The notes under the pieces were generated by a model. It was not told the origin of the DNA and did no database searches. It saw only the letters and a list, made by a program, of their open reading frames with translations. From assembly GCF_018424605.1 (NCBI RefSeq), contig NZ_QTKT01000004.1:62001-126000 (forward strand): a stretch of DNA of 64,000 bases, written 5' to 3'. This DNA comes from Marinobacter lipolyticus. GTDB taxonomy: Bacteria > Pseudomonadota > Gammaproteobacteria > Pseudomonadales > Oleiphilaceae. Shown in pieces: positions 17,097-26,465 of the stretch. Position numbers and translations under genes: made by a program. Numbering within the stretch: position 1 is the stretch's first letter; the number at the start of each line of letters is the position of its first letter.

Positions 17097-18689
17097 TTAG
17101 CCGAACTGGTTCATGGTGTTGTCTTTACCACCGGCTTTCAGAGCCGCTTCACCAGCGAAGAATTCCTTGTGGTCGTCACCGATGTTGGAACCAGCCATAT
17201 CCTGGTGCTTAACAGTGGCGATGCCCTGACGGATTTCTTTACGCTGTACGCCTGCCACGTAGGCCAGCATGCCTTCGTCACCGAAGTAGCCCTTGGCCAG
17301 GTTGTCCGTGGACAGAGCCGCAGTGTGGTAGGTCGGCAGAGTGATCAGGTGGTGGAAGATACCCGCTTCGCGTGAACCGTCACGCTGGAAGTTACGGCAC
17401 CACTCGTCAGCCAGCTGACCCAGCTCGGTGTTGTCGTACTCTTCGCTCATCAGCTTGGCGCGGTCGTAGGCGGATACGTCCTTGCCTTCTTCCTGCCATG
17501 CGTCGAATACCTGCTGACGGAAGTTCAGGGTCCAGTTGAAGGACGGGCTGTTGTTGTAAACCAGCTTGGCGTCGGGTACCACTTCCTTGATGCGGTTAAC
17601 CATGGCCGCGATCTGACCAACGTGCGGCTTCTCGGTTTCGATCCACAGCAGGTCAGCGCCATTCTGCAGGCTGGTGATACAGTCCAGAACCACACGGTCT
17701 TCGCCAGTGCCGGCCTTGAACTGGAACAGGCCAGAAGCCAGACGCTTCGGACGAACCAGCTGACCGTTCTGCTTGATTACAACGTCGCCGTTGTTGATGT
17801 CTTCGGCCTTCTCGATGACTTCGCCATCGATGAAGCTGTTGTACTGGTCACCCAGATCGCCCGGCTCGTTGGTCACGGCAATCTTCTGGGTCAGGCCAGC
17901 GCCCAGGGAGTCGGTACGGGCAACGATGACACCGTCGTCAATACCCAGCTCCAGGAACGCCAGACGAACAGCGTTGATCTTGGACAGGAAGTCGGCGTGA
18001 GGAACGGTTACCTTGCCGTCCTGGTGACCACACTGCTTCTCGTCAGACACCTGGTTTTCGATCTGGATGCAGCAAGCACCGGCTTCGATCATCTGCTTGG
18101 CCAGCAGGTAGGTCGCTTCGGCGTTACCGAAACCAGCGTCGATGTCGGCAATGATCGGTACAACGTGAGTTTCGTGGTTGTCGATCTGCTTGATCAGCTC
18201 TTCCGCCTTGGCATTGTCGCCAGCGTTCTCAGCTTCTTCCAGGGCACGGAACAGGTGGTTCAGTTCCCACGCGTCAGCCTGACGCAGGAAGGTGTACAGC
18301 TCTTCGATCAGACCGGATACGGCAGTCTTCTCGTGCATGGACTGGTCAGGCAGCGGACCGAACTCGGAACGCAGGGCCGCAACCATCCAGCCAGACAGGT
18401 ACAGGTAACGACGCTTGGTGCTACCGAAGTGCTTCTTGATAGACAGCATCTTCTGCTGACCGATGAACCCGTGCCAGCAGCCCAGGGACTGGGTGTACTG
18501 GGAGGTGTCGTTGTCGTAGTTCGCCATGTCTTCACGCATGATCTTTGCGGTGTACTTGGCGATGTCCAGACCGGTCTTGAATTTGTTCTGGGCGCGCATG
18601 CGGGCCGCGTGCTTCGGGTTGATGGCGTTCCAGGTCGGGTTTTGCTTCAGAATGGAAGCAATGGCGTCAACGTCTTTTGCGTATGGCAT
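17097..18689 (-). CDS. aceA: Isocitrate lyase
   Basis: Isocitrate lyase splits isocitrate to succinate and glyoxylate, opening the glyoxylate shunt needed for growth on acetate, fatty acids and alkanes. The 530 residues match the long Pseudomonas aeruginosa-type subfamily (~531) rather than the ~430-aa E. coli enzyme. The active-site signature reads KQCGHQDGK, with catalytic Cys220, the variant typical of the long subfamily; further marks are CWHGFIGQQ, IEADIDAGFGNAE-like ADIDAGFGN and the ending NQFG. Codon choice is strongly biased, suggesting high expression. A ribosome-binding site (AGGACT) precedes the ATG. The 254-base upstream gap is A/T-rich around 18815-18870, probably its promoter. 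Confidence 0.98.
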   Translation of the reverse strand: MPYAKDVDAIASILKQNPTWNAINPKHAARMRAQNKFKTGLDIAKYTAKIMREDMANYDNDTSQYTQSLGCWHGFIGQQKMLSIKKHFGSTKRRYLYLSGWMVAALRSEFGPLPDQSMHEKTAVSGLIEELYTFLRQADAWELNHLFRALEEAENAGDNAKAEELIKQIDNHETHVVPIIADIDAGFGNAEATYLLAKQMIEAGACCIQIENQVSDEKQCGHQDGKVTVPHADFLSKINAVRLAFLELGIDDGVIVARTDSLGAGLTQKIAVTNEPGDLGDQYNSFIDGEVIEKAEDINNGDVVIKQNGQLVRPKRLASGLFQFKAGTGEDRVVLDCITSLQNGADLLWIETEKPHVGQIAAMVNRIKEVVPDAKLVYNNSPSFNWTLNFRQQVFDAWQEEGKDVSAYDRAKLMSEEYDNTELGQLADEWCRNFQRDGSREAGIFHHLITLPTYHTAALSTDNLAKGYFGDEGMLAYVAGVQRKEIRQGIATVKHQDMAGSNIGDDHKEFFAGEAALKAGGKDNTMNQFG

Positions 18690-18943
18690 GATCTCAGTCC
18701 TGTGCTCTAAGGTTTGAGGTGCGCTTCATCAGAAGCAGAAAGTCTACTCCGGCGAGCCGGCAGCCCGATCAAAAAATGTTCAGGTCCACCGACGATGGGG
18801 GCTACTTTAGTGCCTTTGATTTTATAATTGAAATTTATATTATCTATTCTCGGCATTTTTTTGATGAATACCAAGAGGGCACGCTATCGGGCGGCAGCAA
18901 CGTACAGTGAACCCACGCTGGTTCCGCTGCCTGCCACCACCGT

Positions 18944-20890
18944 TCAGGTATGCGCCATCACCACCAGCCGGTCGCCTGGCTGTAGCTCGAGAATGGTATC
19001 GCGGGGTGGATTCATCAACAGATGGCGGCCGCGCTCGTCAGCCTGCTGGCGGAACACTCCCAGCGCCAGTTCACCTTCCGCCGCCAGCGCCTTTTCCAGC
19101 AGCCTGAAATCGGCACTGGCGGGCAGCGGGTAGTCCTGCGGATCACGGAACTGAAGTTCCGCGCCGCCACAGGTAAACAGTTCGTCCAGCACCACCCGCA
19201 GCTCCCGCCGCAGCGCCACCTGGGCCAGCACGTGGCTGAGAATCATCGGGCTGATCAGCATCTCGCTCTGGTGGCCGTATAACAGGTGGCGGTTGTCGGG
19301 ATCACTGAGCTCCATGATCAGTTGCGGCCGTCGGCTGCCTTCCGCCAGCAGATCCTCCAGCAGCAGGTAACCGACCATGGCGCGGGCGTCGGCCTCTTCC
19401 CCCGAGGCGAGGCGGTCACTGCTGAGCAGGATCACCGCGTCGTAATCCGCCGGTCGCACCTTGCGCAGCTCGTCCTCGACCATGTAATCGGCTTCGATGT
19501 GACGGCAGGTGACCTCGTGGTGTTCGTGGATATAGCGGGTGATGTCACGTTCGCGCTCGCTCGCGGACACCACCGACACAATGTCGATATGAAACTGCTG
19601 GTCGCCGTAGCTGCCAAATTCTGCAATCAGACTGGGCACCCGCCGGTTCCAGCCCAGCACCAGAATGGTTCGGGGTTGCTCCGCCGGCTTGCGCTGATGC
19701 TTGCGCGGCTCACCCCGGGTGATCGTGGACAGCGCCGGCAGTTTGGGCGACGCCTCGGTTTCCGCATAGTCCCGCGCCAGCATAATGACACGGTCCGCCA
19801 TCTCGATCGGGGCGTCCGACGGTGCCCCGAGTCTCACGTCCCAGCCTCGCTCGCGCGGTTTCAGAATACCCAGCACGATGGCATTGGGCCGCTCGGCCCC
19901 CAGTTCGCCCAGGGTCATGCCTGCCACGCTGTCGCCGCCACGGACGTAGATTTCGTTGCCCTCGCCCGCGGTCAGCAATTCATTGTAGATTTCCGACAGC
20001 CCCGGATGCAGCACATTCTGCACCATCAGCCGGCTGATGGTAGCATCGCCGCCCACCACTTCCACTTCGCCGGGGTAGGCCCGCTCGATCACCGGGTGCT
20101 TGCGGATATCCTGGATTTCCGCCACCACAAACGGCAGCGGCGCACGCAGGTGGCGCGCCTGGGCCGCGATGGATAACAGCGCCTTGACCGTTTCCACGTC
20201 AGACGTCACCAGACTACCCGCTTCGTGGGCGGCACTGGGCACAATCACTGCCGCGGCATCCAGGCAGGCCACCCGGTGCAGCGCGTCAGGCTGGATGGCC
20301 ATGCCCGCACGCAGGATAACCTGGCGGGCCTTGCGGCCAATCCCCGGTTCACTGCGCAGTTCGTGGACCTGTTCAGCCGAGGCATTTTCTGACAACACCA
20401 CCAGATTCAGGCGCTGGGTGTCGTGCTTCTCAAGGAAACGACGCATGCGGCCCGAGGAGCCCAGCAGTTCCGACAGCAAAGGCAGCGTCTGGCTGGTCCA
20501 GCCAAGCACCACAATGTGATTTTTGAGGGTGACCGGGGTAAGCCCCCTCTCCAGGGCACCCATCTTAGCGATCAGCCAGCGGGTGAGGATGGCCACCAGC
20601 GTGCCCATGAACACCACGTAGCCGCTGATGGTCAGCAAGGTGGAGACCAACCGCTGCCAGGTGCCCACGTCGTCCCCCAGGTAGCCGGGGTCGGTCAACC
20701 GCAGGAAGGCCCACCAGATGGCCGAACCCACGCCTTCAAACGCGCCTTCCTGGGGCACGACAAGCAGTCCGCCCAGCAACGAGATCAGCCCGATAAAGCC
20801 GCCCACGACCAGCAACTGAAACCCGGCGCCCTTGACCAGCTGGCGCTCTACAATGAATTTGACACGATCGATAATCCGGAATGGCAACAT
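18944..20890 (-). CDS. CASTOR/POLLUX-like ion channel with RCK domains
   Basis: A 648-aa membrane protein resembling the plant CASTOR/POLLUX channels and their bacterial relatives. About 100 N-terminal residues hold two or three hydrophobic segments around a pore-like stretch (AIWWAFLRLTDPGYLGDD), which replaces the K+ filter TVGYG. The cytoplasmic part has two Rossmann/RCK-like units, starting at ~residue 125 (NHIVVLGWTSQTLPLL) and ~residue 415 (RTILVLGWNRRVPSLI). Plant homologues conduct Ca2+ or K+; the ion for bacterial members is uncertain. It reads in the same direction as aceA but across a 254-base gap, so it is probably a separate unit. Confidence 0.83.
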   Translation of the reverse strand: MLPFRIIDRVKFIVERQLVKGAGFQLLVVGGFIGLISLLGGLLVVPQEGAFEGVGSAIWWAFLRLTDPGYLGDDVGTWQRLVSTLLTISGYVVFMGTLVAILTRWLIAKMGALERGLTPVTLKNHIVVLGWTSQTLPLLSELLGSSGRMRRFLEKHDTQRLNLVVLSENASAEQVHELRSEPGIGRKARQVILRAGMAIQPDALHRVACLDAAAVIVPSAAHEAGSLVTSDVETVKALLSIAAQARHLRAPLPFVVAEIQDIRKHPVIERAYPGEVEVVGGDATISRLMVQNVLHPGLSEIYNELLTAGEGNEIYVRGGDSVAGMTLGELGAERPNAIVLGILKPRERGWDVRLGAPSDAPIEMADRVIMLARDYAETEASPKLPALSTITRGEPRKHQRKPAEQPRTILVLGWNRRVPSLIAEFGSYGDQQFHIDIVSVVSASERERDITRYIHEHHEVTCRHIEADYMVEDELRKVRPADYDAVILLSSDRLASGEEADARAMVGYLLLEDLLAEGSRRPQLIMELSDPDNRHLLYGHQSEMLISPMILSHVLAQVALRRELRVVLDELFTCGGAELQFRDPQDYPLPASADFRLLEKALAAEGELALGVFRQQADERGRHLLMNPPRDTILELQPGDRLVVMAHT

Positions 20891-20961
20891 GCGGGTTCCC
20901 TTTGCGCTTCACTGCGAATTAGCCGTAGCATACCGTAATAACACCGGTTAAGGCCCTGTAC

Positions 20962-22209
20962 ATGATGAACAGGTTCCCTCTCCATCATTCACCCATGGCG
21001 ATGGCCGCGCTGGCGCTTATGCTCGCCATACCCTGTGGCTCCTGGGCCGGTAGCGCGCACCTGCCCCAGCCCTGGCGCCAGGAAGCGGTTGTCGAGGGTC
21101 GCGACGAAACCTACAACACCGAACGTTTCCTGCATTTGCTCACCTTTCGCCACAGCGAGCCAATGCCCGGCCCGCTCGACAACGGCATTCGCGGCACCGG
21201 CGGCAGCGTCAGCAGCCGACGCCTTTACCTCGATTTCCGCTTTCGCCAGGACTTCGGTTTCAATGACGACCGCCAGAGATTTCTGCTCGACATCCAGCGC
21301 GGGGAGGATCTCGACGGCGCCTACCAGCGCCAGCTGGTCGGGTTCCGCCACAACCTCACCAGCGATACTGAACTGTGGCTGCAGGGCGATATGTTCTCCG
21401 ACAAATCGCAATCCGACATCTATTTCAGTGCGCGCCACTATCTGGACCGCAACCACTGGCTGCACGGCAGCTGGATACTGCCCGATGCCTATTTCAACGA
21501 TAAAACCGAGTCCGGTGACGAGTTCATCCGCCAACCCCACAGCTTTTTCGTCCAGTGGCACGTAGGTCACCGAACGGCCCGCCCCGCACTGGGCACCACC
21601 GTGTCCATGACCTTCTCACCGACGTCGGAACTGGACAGCCGCACGGAAAACCTGACGGTGGAGAACGAGACCCTGAAAGCCGCCCTTACCCACCGCCAGC
21701 TCACGGCACACCTGGTCTGGCAGGTAGAGCTCACTGGCGAACGTACCCGCCGGCAGTACCAACTCGGCGGCCCGGAGCTGAGCGGGCCGATCGGGTTTGA
21801 CCGCGACTACCTTATGTTCGACGCTCAGGTCACCGACGCAAGGCGCCGCTGGCAGCCCAGTCTCGGCATCGCCTATCTGGCGCTTGATGAGGCCGGCTTT
21901 TTCGGTCGCGCGCTGAACGATGTGGGCACTGTGAGCCGCAGGGAGCCGACCATCTACGCCGACCTGACCCTGCCGCTGTCGGCCCGGACCTCACTGAGCC
22001 CGGGGCTTTACCTGAGCAAACCCGATATAGACGAGGACTACCTGAGACATCGTGACCGCCGGGCAAACGAATTCACCAGCAAGCTGGCCCTGCCCTTCAA
22101 GACGATACTGTCGGAAGAGGACGGGGCGATACTCACGTTGAACCCCACCTTTCATCTGCATCAGTTCGGGTTCGGCGGCGGCAATCTGCAGCTGCACTGG
22201 CCGATGTGA
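20962..22209 (+). CDS. Putative outer-membrane beta-barrel protein
   Basis: A 415-aa protein I do not recognise as a named family. It has a signal peptide (hydrophobic residues ~12-25, probable cleavage after SWAG) and the mature part is rich in alternating aromatic/polar strands (RLYLDFRFRQDFGF, ELWLQGDMFSDKSQSDIYFSARHYLDRNHWLHGSW, HQFGFGGGNLQLHW), as in outer-membrane barrels. It lacks the usual terminal Phe, ending in HWPM. The ChaN-like lipoprotein gene follows after 45 bases, suggesting a shared transcript and possibly a shared surface function. Function unknown. Confidence 0.6.
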   Translation: MMNRFPLHHSPMAMAALALMLAIPCGSWAGSAHLPQPWRQEAVVEGRDETYNTERFLHLLTFRHSEPMPGPLDNGIRGTGGSVSSRRLYLDFRFRQDFGFNDDRQRFLLDIQRGEDLDGAYQRQLVGFRHNLTSDTELWLQGDMFSDKSQSDIYFSARHYLDRNHWLHGSWILPDAYFNDKTESGDEFIRQPHSFFVQWHVGHRTARPALGTTVSMTFSPTSELDSRTENLTVENETLKAALTHRQLTAHLVWQVELTGERTRRQYQLGGPELSGPIGFDRDYLMFDAQVTDARRRWQPSLGIAYLALDEAGFFGRALNDVGTVSRREPTIYADLTLPLSARTSLSPGLYLSKPDIDEDYLRHRDRRANEFTSKLALPFKTILSEEDGAILTLNPTFHLHQFGFGGGNLQLHWPM

Positions 22210-22254
22210 AACGTCCAGACCAATCCATCCGCTTCGGGCATCGTAAGGGCTTCC

Positions 22255-23250
22255 ATGATCATTGACACAGCAACCTCCACCCTATTGATCTGCGTTTTTC
22301 TGGCCGGGTGCGCCACTGCGCCGGCCACCCGGCAATCGGTGCAGCCCCCGCAGACCCAGTACGATGCCATTCTCACCAGCCAGAGTGGCTCCCAACTCTC
22401 CATCAACCAACTCGCCCGCGAACTGGCCTCTGCCGACGTGGTGGTGATTGGCGAATACCATGGCCATCACGGCGCGCACCTGCTGCAATCGCTGCTACAA
22501 TCGGCACTGTATCAACAGCGCCCGCAACAAGTGCTGACCATGGAGCAGTTCAGCGTTGATGAGCAGCCGGAGATCGAACGTTACCTCGCCGGGACTACCG
22601 GCGAAGCCGAACTGATCGCCGACACCGACGCCTGGCCGAATTACACCGCCTCCTACCGTCCGCTGGTGGAGTTCGCCAGAACCCATGACCTACCCGTGAT
22701 CGCCGCCAACGCACCCGCCAGCACCGTTCGCTGTGTCGGACGTCAGGGGCCGGAGTACCTGGACCGGCTCAGCGCCGGCGAGCGCAAGCGGCTTGCAGAC
22801 AACGCCTTCGCCGACACCCCGGCATACCGCGAGAAATTCTTCGCCGTGATGACAGCTGGGCACGGCGGCGCCGGCACCAATGCGCGCCTGGAGAATACCT
22901 ATCGCGCCCAGCTGCTGCGGGACAACACCATGGCCGCGCAGGTCATCCGGGCGCTGCAAGCCTATCCCGGGCACCAGGTGATCCACGTCACCGGCACCTT
23001 TCATGCGGAGGAGCGGCTGGGCATGGTGGCGGCGTTGGAAACACGACGCCCCGAACTGGACGTGGCAGTGATCAGCCCGGTGTTCTGGCAAAACGATGAC
23101 ACCCTTCCCGACCTGACCCGGGACAACCGCAGCAAAGGGGATTTTCTCTATTTCCTGCAACCGTTACCCGAGGAGTACAAGGACCAGGATCGCCACCGGG
23201 AGGCGCTGATGCAGCGCTTCCACAACGCCACCGAAACCACCTGCGACTGA
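22255..23250 (+). CDS. ChaN family lipoprotein
   Basis: A 331-aa putative lipoprotein with lipobox LAGC (lipidated Cys19). The body matches the ChaN/DUF399 haem-binding lipoprotein family: VVVIGEYHGHHGAH near the N terminus, TMEQFSVDEQ, and IHVTGTFHAEERLGM near the C terminus. Campylobacter ChaN binds two cofacial haems and is iron-regulated; whether this one binds haem cannot be told from sequence. It follows the putative barrel gene and is convergent with the EamA transporter gene, 19 bases away. No Fur-like site was seen just upstream. Confidence 0.85.
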   Translation: MIIDTATSTLLICVFLAGCATAPATRQSVQPPQTQYDAILTSQSGSQLSINQLARELASADVVVIGEYHGHHGAHLLQSLLQSALYQQRPQQVLTMEQFSVDEQPEIERYLAGTTGEAELIADTDAWPNYTASYRPLVEFARTHDLPVIAANAPASTVRCVGRQGPEYLDRLSAGERKRLADNAFADTPAYREKFFAVMTAGHGGAGTNARLENTYRAQLLRDNTMAAQVIRALQAYPGHQVIHVTGTFHAEERLGMVAALETRRPELDVAVISPVFWQNDDTLPDLTRDNRSKGDFLYFLQPLPEEYKDQDRHREALMQRFHNATETTCD

Positions 23251-23269
23251 CGCTGCAACACCGGATCTC

Positions 23270-24121
23270 TCAGCTGGTTTTGGGCTGGCCGGCGCGGATA
23301 ACGATGGCAATTCCGCCGAGAATGGCCACCCCGGCCACCACCAGCCGGAGGGTGAGCGGCTCACCCAGCAGCAACACGCCGCCGACCGCCGCGATGACCG
23401 GCACGCTGAGCTGAACCGTGGCCGCCGAGGTCGCCTGCAGCAGCGGCAACGCCATGTACCAGATGGCGTAGCCCATGCCCGAGGTGACGGCACCGGACGC
23501 CACGGCGTAGATCAGGCCCGGGGCATCCACCTGCACCTGGGAGAGCATCACCAGGCTCAGCGCCAGGGCCAGGGGTACCGAGCGGATAAAGTTTCCGGTG
23601 GTGACTGCAGTGGGCTCACCGGCGCCTTTGGCGCGCAGGGAATAAACGCCCCAGGCGATACCGGCGACAATCATCAGCAGCGCGCTTGCCACCGGGGGCG
23701 CCGACAATCCCGGCAACAGCAATCCGATCAGCCCGGCGAACGCCACCACAAACCCGGCCCATTGAATGGCGCCAGGCCGGTTGCCCCGCCAGATCCCGAT
23801 GCCGATCATGGTCGCCTGCACCGCCCCGAACAGAAGCAAAGCCCCCATGGCGGCGGACAGCCCGCCGTAAGCAAAGGAAAACGCCGCGGCGTAGCCGAAC
23901 AGCGCGAGGGCCGACGGCCAGGAGCCGACCGCCAGCGGCCGGCGGTTGCCGCGCAGCGCGAGGATCAACCAGAGCATCAGCGCTCCGGCGACCAGGCGCA
24001 CGGAGGTGAACGAGGCCGCATCAATCCCGGTATCGCGCAGTGCAGCGCGGCACAGCAGCGAATTCCCGGCAAACGCGATCATCGCGATGGTGGTGAGCAA
24101 CAACGGGCGGAGCCGAATCAC
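23270..24121 (-). CDS. EamA/DMT family transporter
   Basis: A 283-aa inner-membrane protein with ten predicted helices in two EamA repeats (first starting LLLTTIAMIAFAGNSLLCRAAL, second after the ALLMIVAGIAWGVYSLRAKG segment). Members of the drug/metabolite transporter superfamily export metabolites or amino acids; no substrate can be assigned. Its start overlaps the stop of the upstream glycosidase gene by four bases (24118-24121), so the two are translationally coupled. Confidence 0.9.
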   Translation of the reverse strand: MIRLRPLLLTTIAMIAFAGNSLLCRAALRDTGIDAASFTSVRLVAGALMLWLILALRGNRRPLAVGSWPSALALFGYAAAFSFAYGGLSAAMGALLLFGAVQATMIGIGIWRGNRPGAIQWAGFVVAFAGLIGLLLPGLSAPPVASALLMIVAGIAWGVYSLRAKGAGEPTAVTTGNFIRSVPLALALSLVMLSQVQVDAPGLIYAVASGAVTSGMGYAIWYMALPLLQATSAATVQLSVPVIAAVGGVLLLGEPLTLRLVVAGVAILGGIAIVIRAGQPKTS

Positions 24122-25185
24122 TGGGTCTGCACCATCTCGTCGGTTACCTGATAGTCACCGCCCAGCCAGCGACAGATTTCACCGGCGCCGGTATGGTCAT
24201 AGCCCCGATACGCCGCAAGCAGCGCCTGCCTCTTGTCCTCGCCGATACGGTGCAGGCCGGCATCCTGTAGCAGCAGCAAGTCCGCCTGCACCTGATCGGC
24301 CAGATCCGCGCCGAGAATTTCGCGCGCGGCGTGACGGAAGGCCTGGCCGTACTGGTAGTCCGGGCCCAGCCGATAGCTCTCTGCCAGGGTAATCGCCGGT
24401 ATCGCAGTCAGCGTGGGTTGCAGCGCCGGGTTGATGGCATGGCCCGCCAGCCAGGCGGCGTTGTTGGCGGGCCTGCCGGTGAAGCCGCGCAGGTGCAGGT
24501 GGCGTGACATGCGATCGCCATCGTTTACCGGGTAGTTGTCCCACAACAGTGGTTTGCGGCCCAGCGCCTTGCCAACCCGTTTCAGGTGGCCCGGCGTGAT
24601 CTCCCGCGAGCAGACTTCTTCGCCGGTCCAGAAAACCCTGACGGACGGATCGAGCAGCTCGCCAAGGGTGGCCAGGTAGTCGCTTGGACGCTCACCGAAC
24701 ACCCGGTCGAGCACCGGATCGTCGGAATAGTAGCTGGGGCAGATGGACAGCATTTGCGCACCGGAACGTTGGCGTACCCAGTGCACGATGTCCGCCTGAC
24801 GGGCGGCGAGTTCCGGGGTATCGCTGCGCATGTCGTCAAACAGTATGGCCAGTTCCTGGACGCCAATCTCGTCCAGGAACGCCAGCTTTGCCGCCAGCGC
24901 CGAGCGGGCGGCGTCGTTGAAGTCGTTGAACACTTCGAACGGGCTCAGCCCGACGCCGAAGCGCACCCCGTGCTTGCGACAGAAGCGGGCAAAATCCGCT
25001 ATCTGTACCGCCGTTTCCTGGGGATGGGGTTCGTCCCAGCGCCGGCGCAGAAACGCGTCGGCCTTGGGCGCGTACAGGTAGAACCGGTAGTCGTGGGGCT
25101 CCAGCGCCTGCACCAGTTGCTTGCGCTCCTGCCAGCTCCACAGCGGCCCGTAGAATCCCTCAATGATTCCCAGTTCAACACTCAT
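24118..25185 (-). CDS. GH84-like beta-N-acetylglucosaminidase (O-GlcNAcase fold)
   Basis: A 355-aa cytoplasmic-looking protein (no signal peptide) consisting almost entirely of a NAGidase/GH84-type catalytic domain. Signature stretches are GIIEGFYGPLWSW at the N terminus, YAPKADAFLRRRW, and ILFDDMR at about residue 116, containing the adjacent Asp pair used for substrate-assisted catalysis. GH84 enzymes remove GlcNAc from proteins (eukaryotic O-GlcNAcase) or from host glycans when secreted. A compact, non-secreted bacterial form has no known target here; the coupled EamA transporter may handle the product or precursor. Confidence 0.83.
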   Translation of the reverse strand: MSVELGIIEGFYGPLWSWQERKQLVQALEPHDYRFYLYAPKADAFLRRRWDEPHPQETAVQIADFARFCRKHGVRFGVGLSPFEVFNDFNDAARSALAAKLAFLDEIGVQELAILFDDMRSDTPELAARQADIVHWVRQRSGAQMLSICPSYYSDDPVLDRVFGERPSDYLATLGELLDPSVRVFWTGEEVCSREITPGHLKRVGKALGRKPLLWDNYPVNDGDRMSRHLHLRGFTGRPANNAAWLAGHAINPALQPTLTAIPAITLAESYRLGPDYQYGQAFRHAAREILGADLADQVQADLLLLQDAGLHRIGEDKRQALLAAYRGYDHTGAGEICRWLGGDYQVTDEMVQTQ

Positions 25186-25335
25186 GGCTCCCTCCTGTCA
25201 GGCCTAAGGTCCGGGCACGCAACGGCCTTCACCTTAACGTATCTTAAGCCGGCCGCAAGGCAATGGTATAGCTGGCCGGTACAGCAATCCCCGAAAGCAG
25301 GCTACTATAGCCTGAACCTACACGGAATCGTGATC

Positions 25336-26382
25336 ATGGCTGAATCCTCACCACGGCTGTCGGCACTGGATGCACTCAGGGGCATTGCCGCCCTCGGCGT
25401 TGTGCTGTTTCACTATATCCCCTATTACGACGACCTGTACGGCCACAGCTTCTCGCCCTGGTCCGGGCTGGATTTCGGCCGCTACGGCGTACATCTGTTC
25501 TTCATCCTCAGCGGCTTCGTGATCTTCATGACCCTGGAGCGCACCCGCACCGCGGGCTGGTTCGGGCTGGCCCGGGCCTTCCGGTTATTACCGGCACTGT
25601 GGGCCGGCATCGCCCTGACGTTTATTGCCGTCCACCTTCTGGGGCCGGCTGATCGGGCGGTCAGTCTCGGCAGCGCGCTGATGAACACCACCCTGCTGCA
25701 CGAGTATCTGGAATTCCCCCATGTTGACGGCGCCTACTGGAGCCTGGTGATTGAGGCCACGTTCTACTGCTGGATCGCGCTGCTGTTCTACGGCCTGAAA
25801 GAATGGCGGCATATCCGCCTGGCCCTGTGGGCGTGGGTGCTGATCAGCTACGCGGGCGTGCTCTGGTGGACAGCGATTCCGGACAACCTCGACTTTCTGG
25901 TCAAGGACCTGCTGTTCGTAAAATACGCGCCACTGTTCGTCAGCGGCATGCTGATTTACCGCTGGCACCGCCACGGTCGTCCGGCACGCGGCGACCTGCT
26001 GCTGTTGGCGCTGGCTATCGGCCATGCCGTTGTCGCCTACAAAACCCCCTTCAATGTGTTTGTGCTGGGCTGCTACGGCATTTTCGCCCTGGCAGTGGCC
26101 GGGTATCTGAATGCGCTGGCCAACCGGCCACTGCTTTGGCTGGGCAGCCTGTCCTATGCGCTGTACCTGGTGCACCAGAACATTGGTTACGGGGTTATTG
26201 GCTGGAGTTACACCACCGGGCTGCCAGGCTGGGCCGGCGTGACCCTGGCGCTCGCGACGGCGCTCGCACTGGCCGCGCTGATTCATTACGGCATCGAAAA
26301 ACCCGCGCTGGCCTGGTTCCGCAGCCTCCGCAACCGCGCCCTCACCCGGCCAGCACCCTTACCGGCGCGCACGCTGCCTTAA
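25336..26382 (+). CDS. Acyltransferase-3 family membrane protein
   Basis: A 348-aa integral membrane acyltransferase (OafA/NodX type) with about ten helices. Family marks are LSALDALRGIAALGVVLFHY at the N terminus with the essential Arg and His, the FFILSGFVIF segment and AYWSLVIEATFY. Such enzymes O-acylate surface polysaccharides, lipids or peptides. The frame is open back to 24586 against the glycosidase gene, but the family N terminus fixes the ATG at 25336. It is divergent from the glycosidase gene; no polysaccharide genes adjoin it, so the acceptor is unknown. Confidence 0.9.
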   Translation: MAESSPRLSALDALRGIAALGVVLFHYIPYYDDLYGHSFSPWSGLDFGRYGVHLFFILSGFVIFMTLERTRTAGWFGLARAFRLLPALWAGIALTFIAVHLLGPADRAVSLGSALMNTTLLHEYLEFPHVDGAYWSLVIEATFYCWIALLFYGLKEWRHIRLALWAWVLISYAGVLWWTAIPDNLDFLVKDLLFVKYAPLFVSGMLIYRWHRHGRPARGDLLLLALAIGHAVVAYKTPFNVFVLGCYGIFALAVAGYLNALANRPLLWLGSLSYALYLVHQNIGYGVIGWSYTTGLPGWAGVTLALATALALAALIHYGIEKPALAWFRSLRNRALTRPAPLPARTLP

Positions 26383-26465
26383 ACCGGCGAGGCAACTCCC
26401 GGAACCTGAACTAGACTTTAGCCAATGCACCGCCCAAACATTGCCTGAGGCACGGGAGCCCTGCC

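Noticed and set aside
17622..18710. 362-aa plus-strand open frame opposite aceA
   Set aside because: Shadow of a strongly codon-biased gene.
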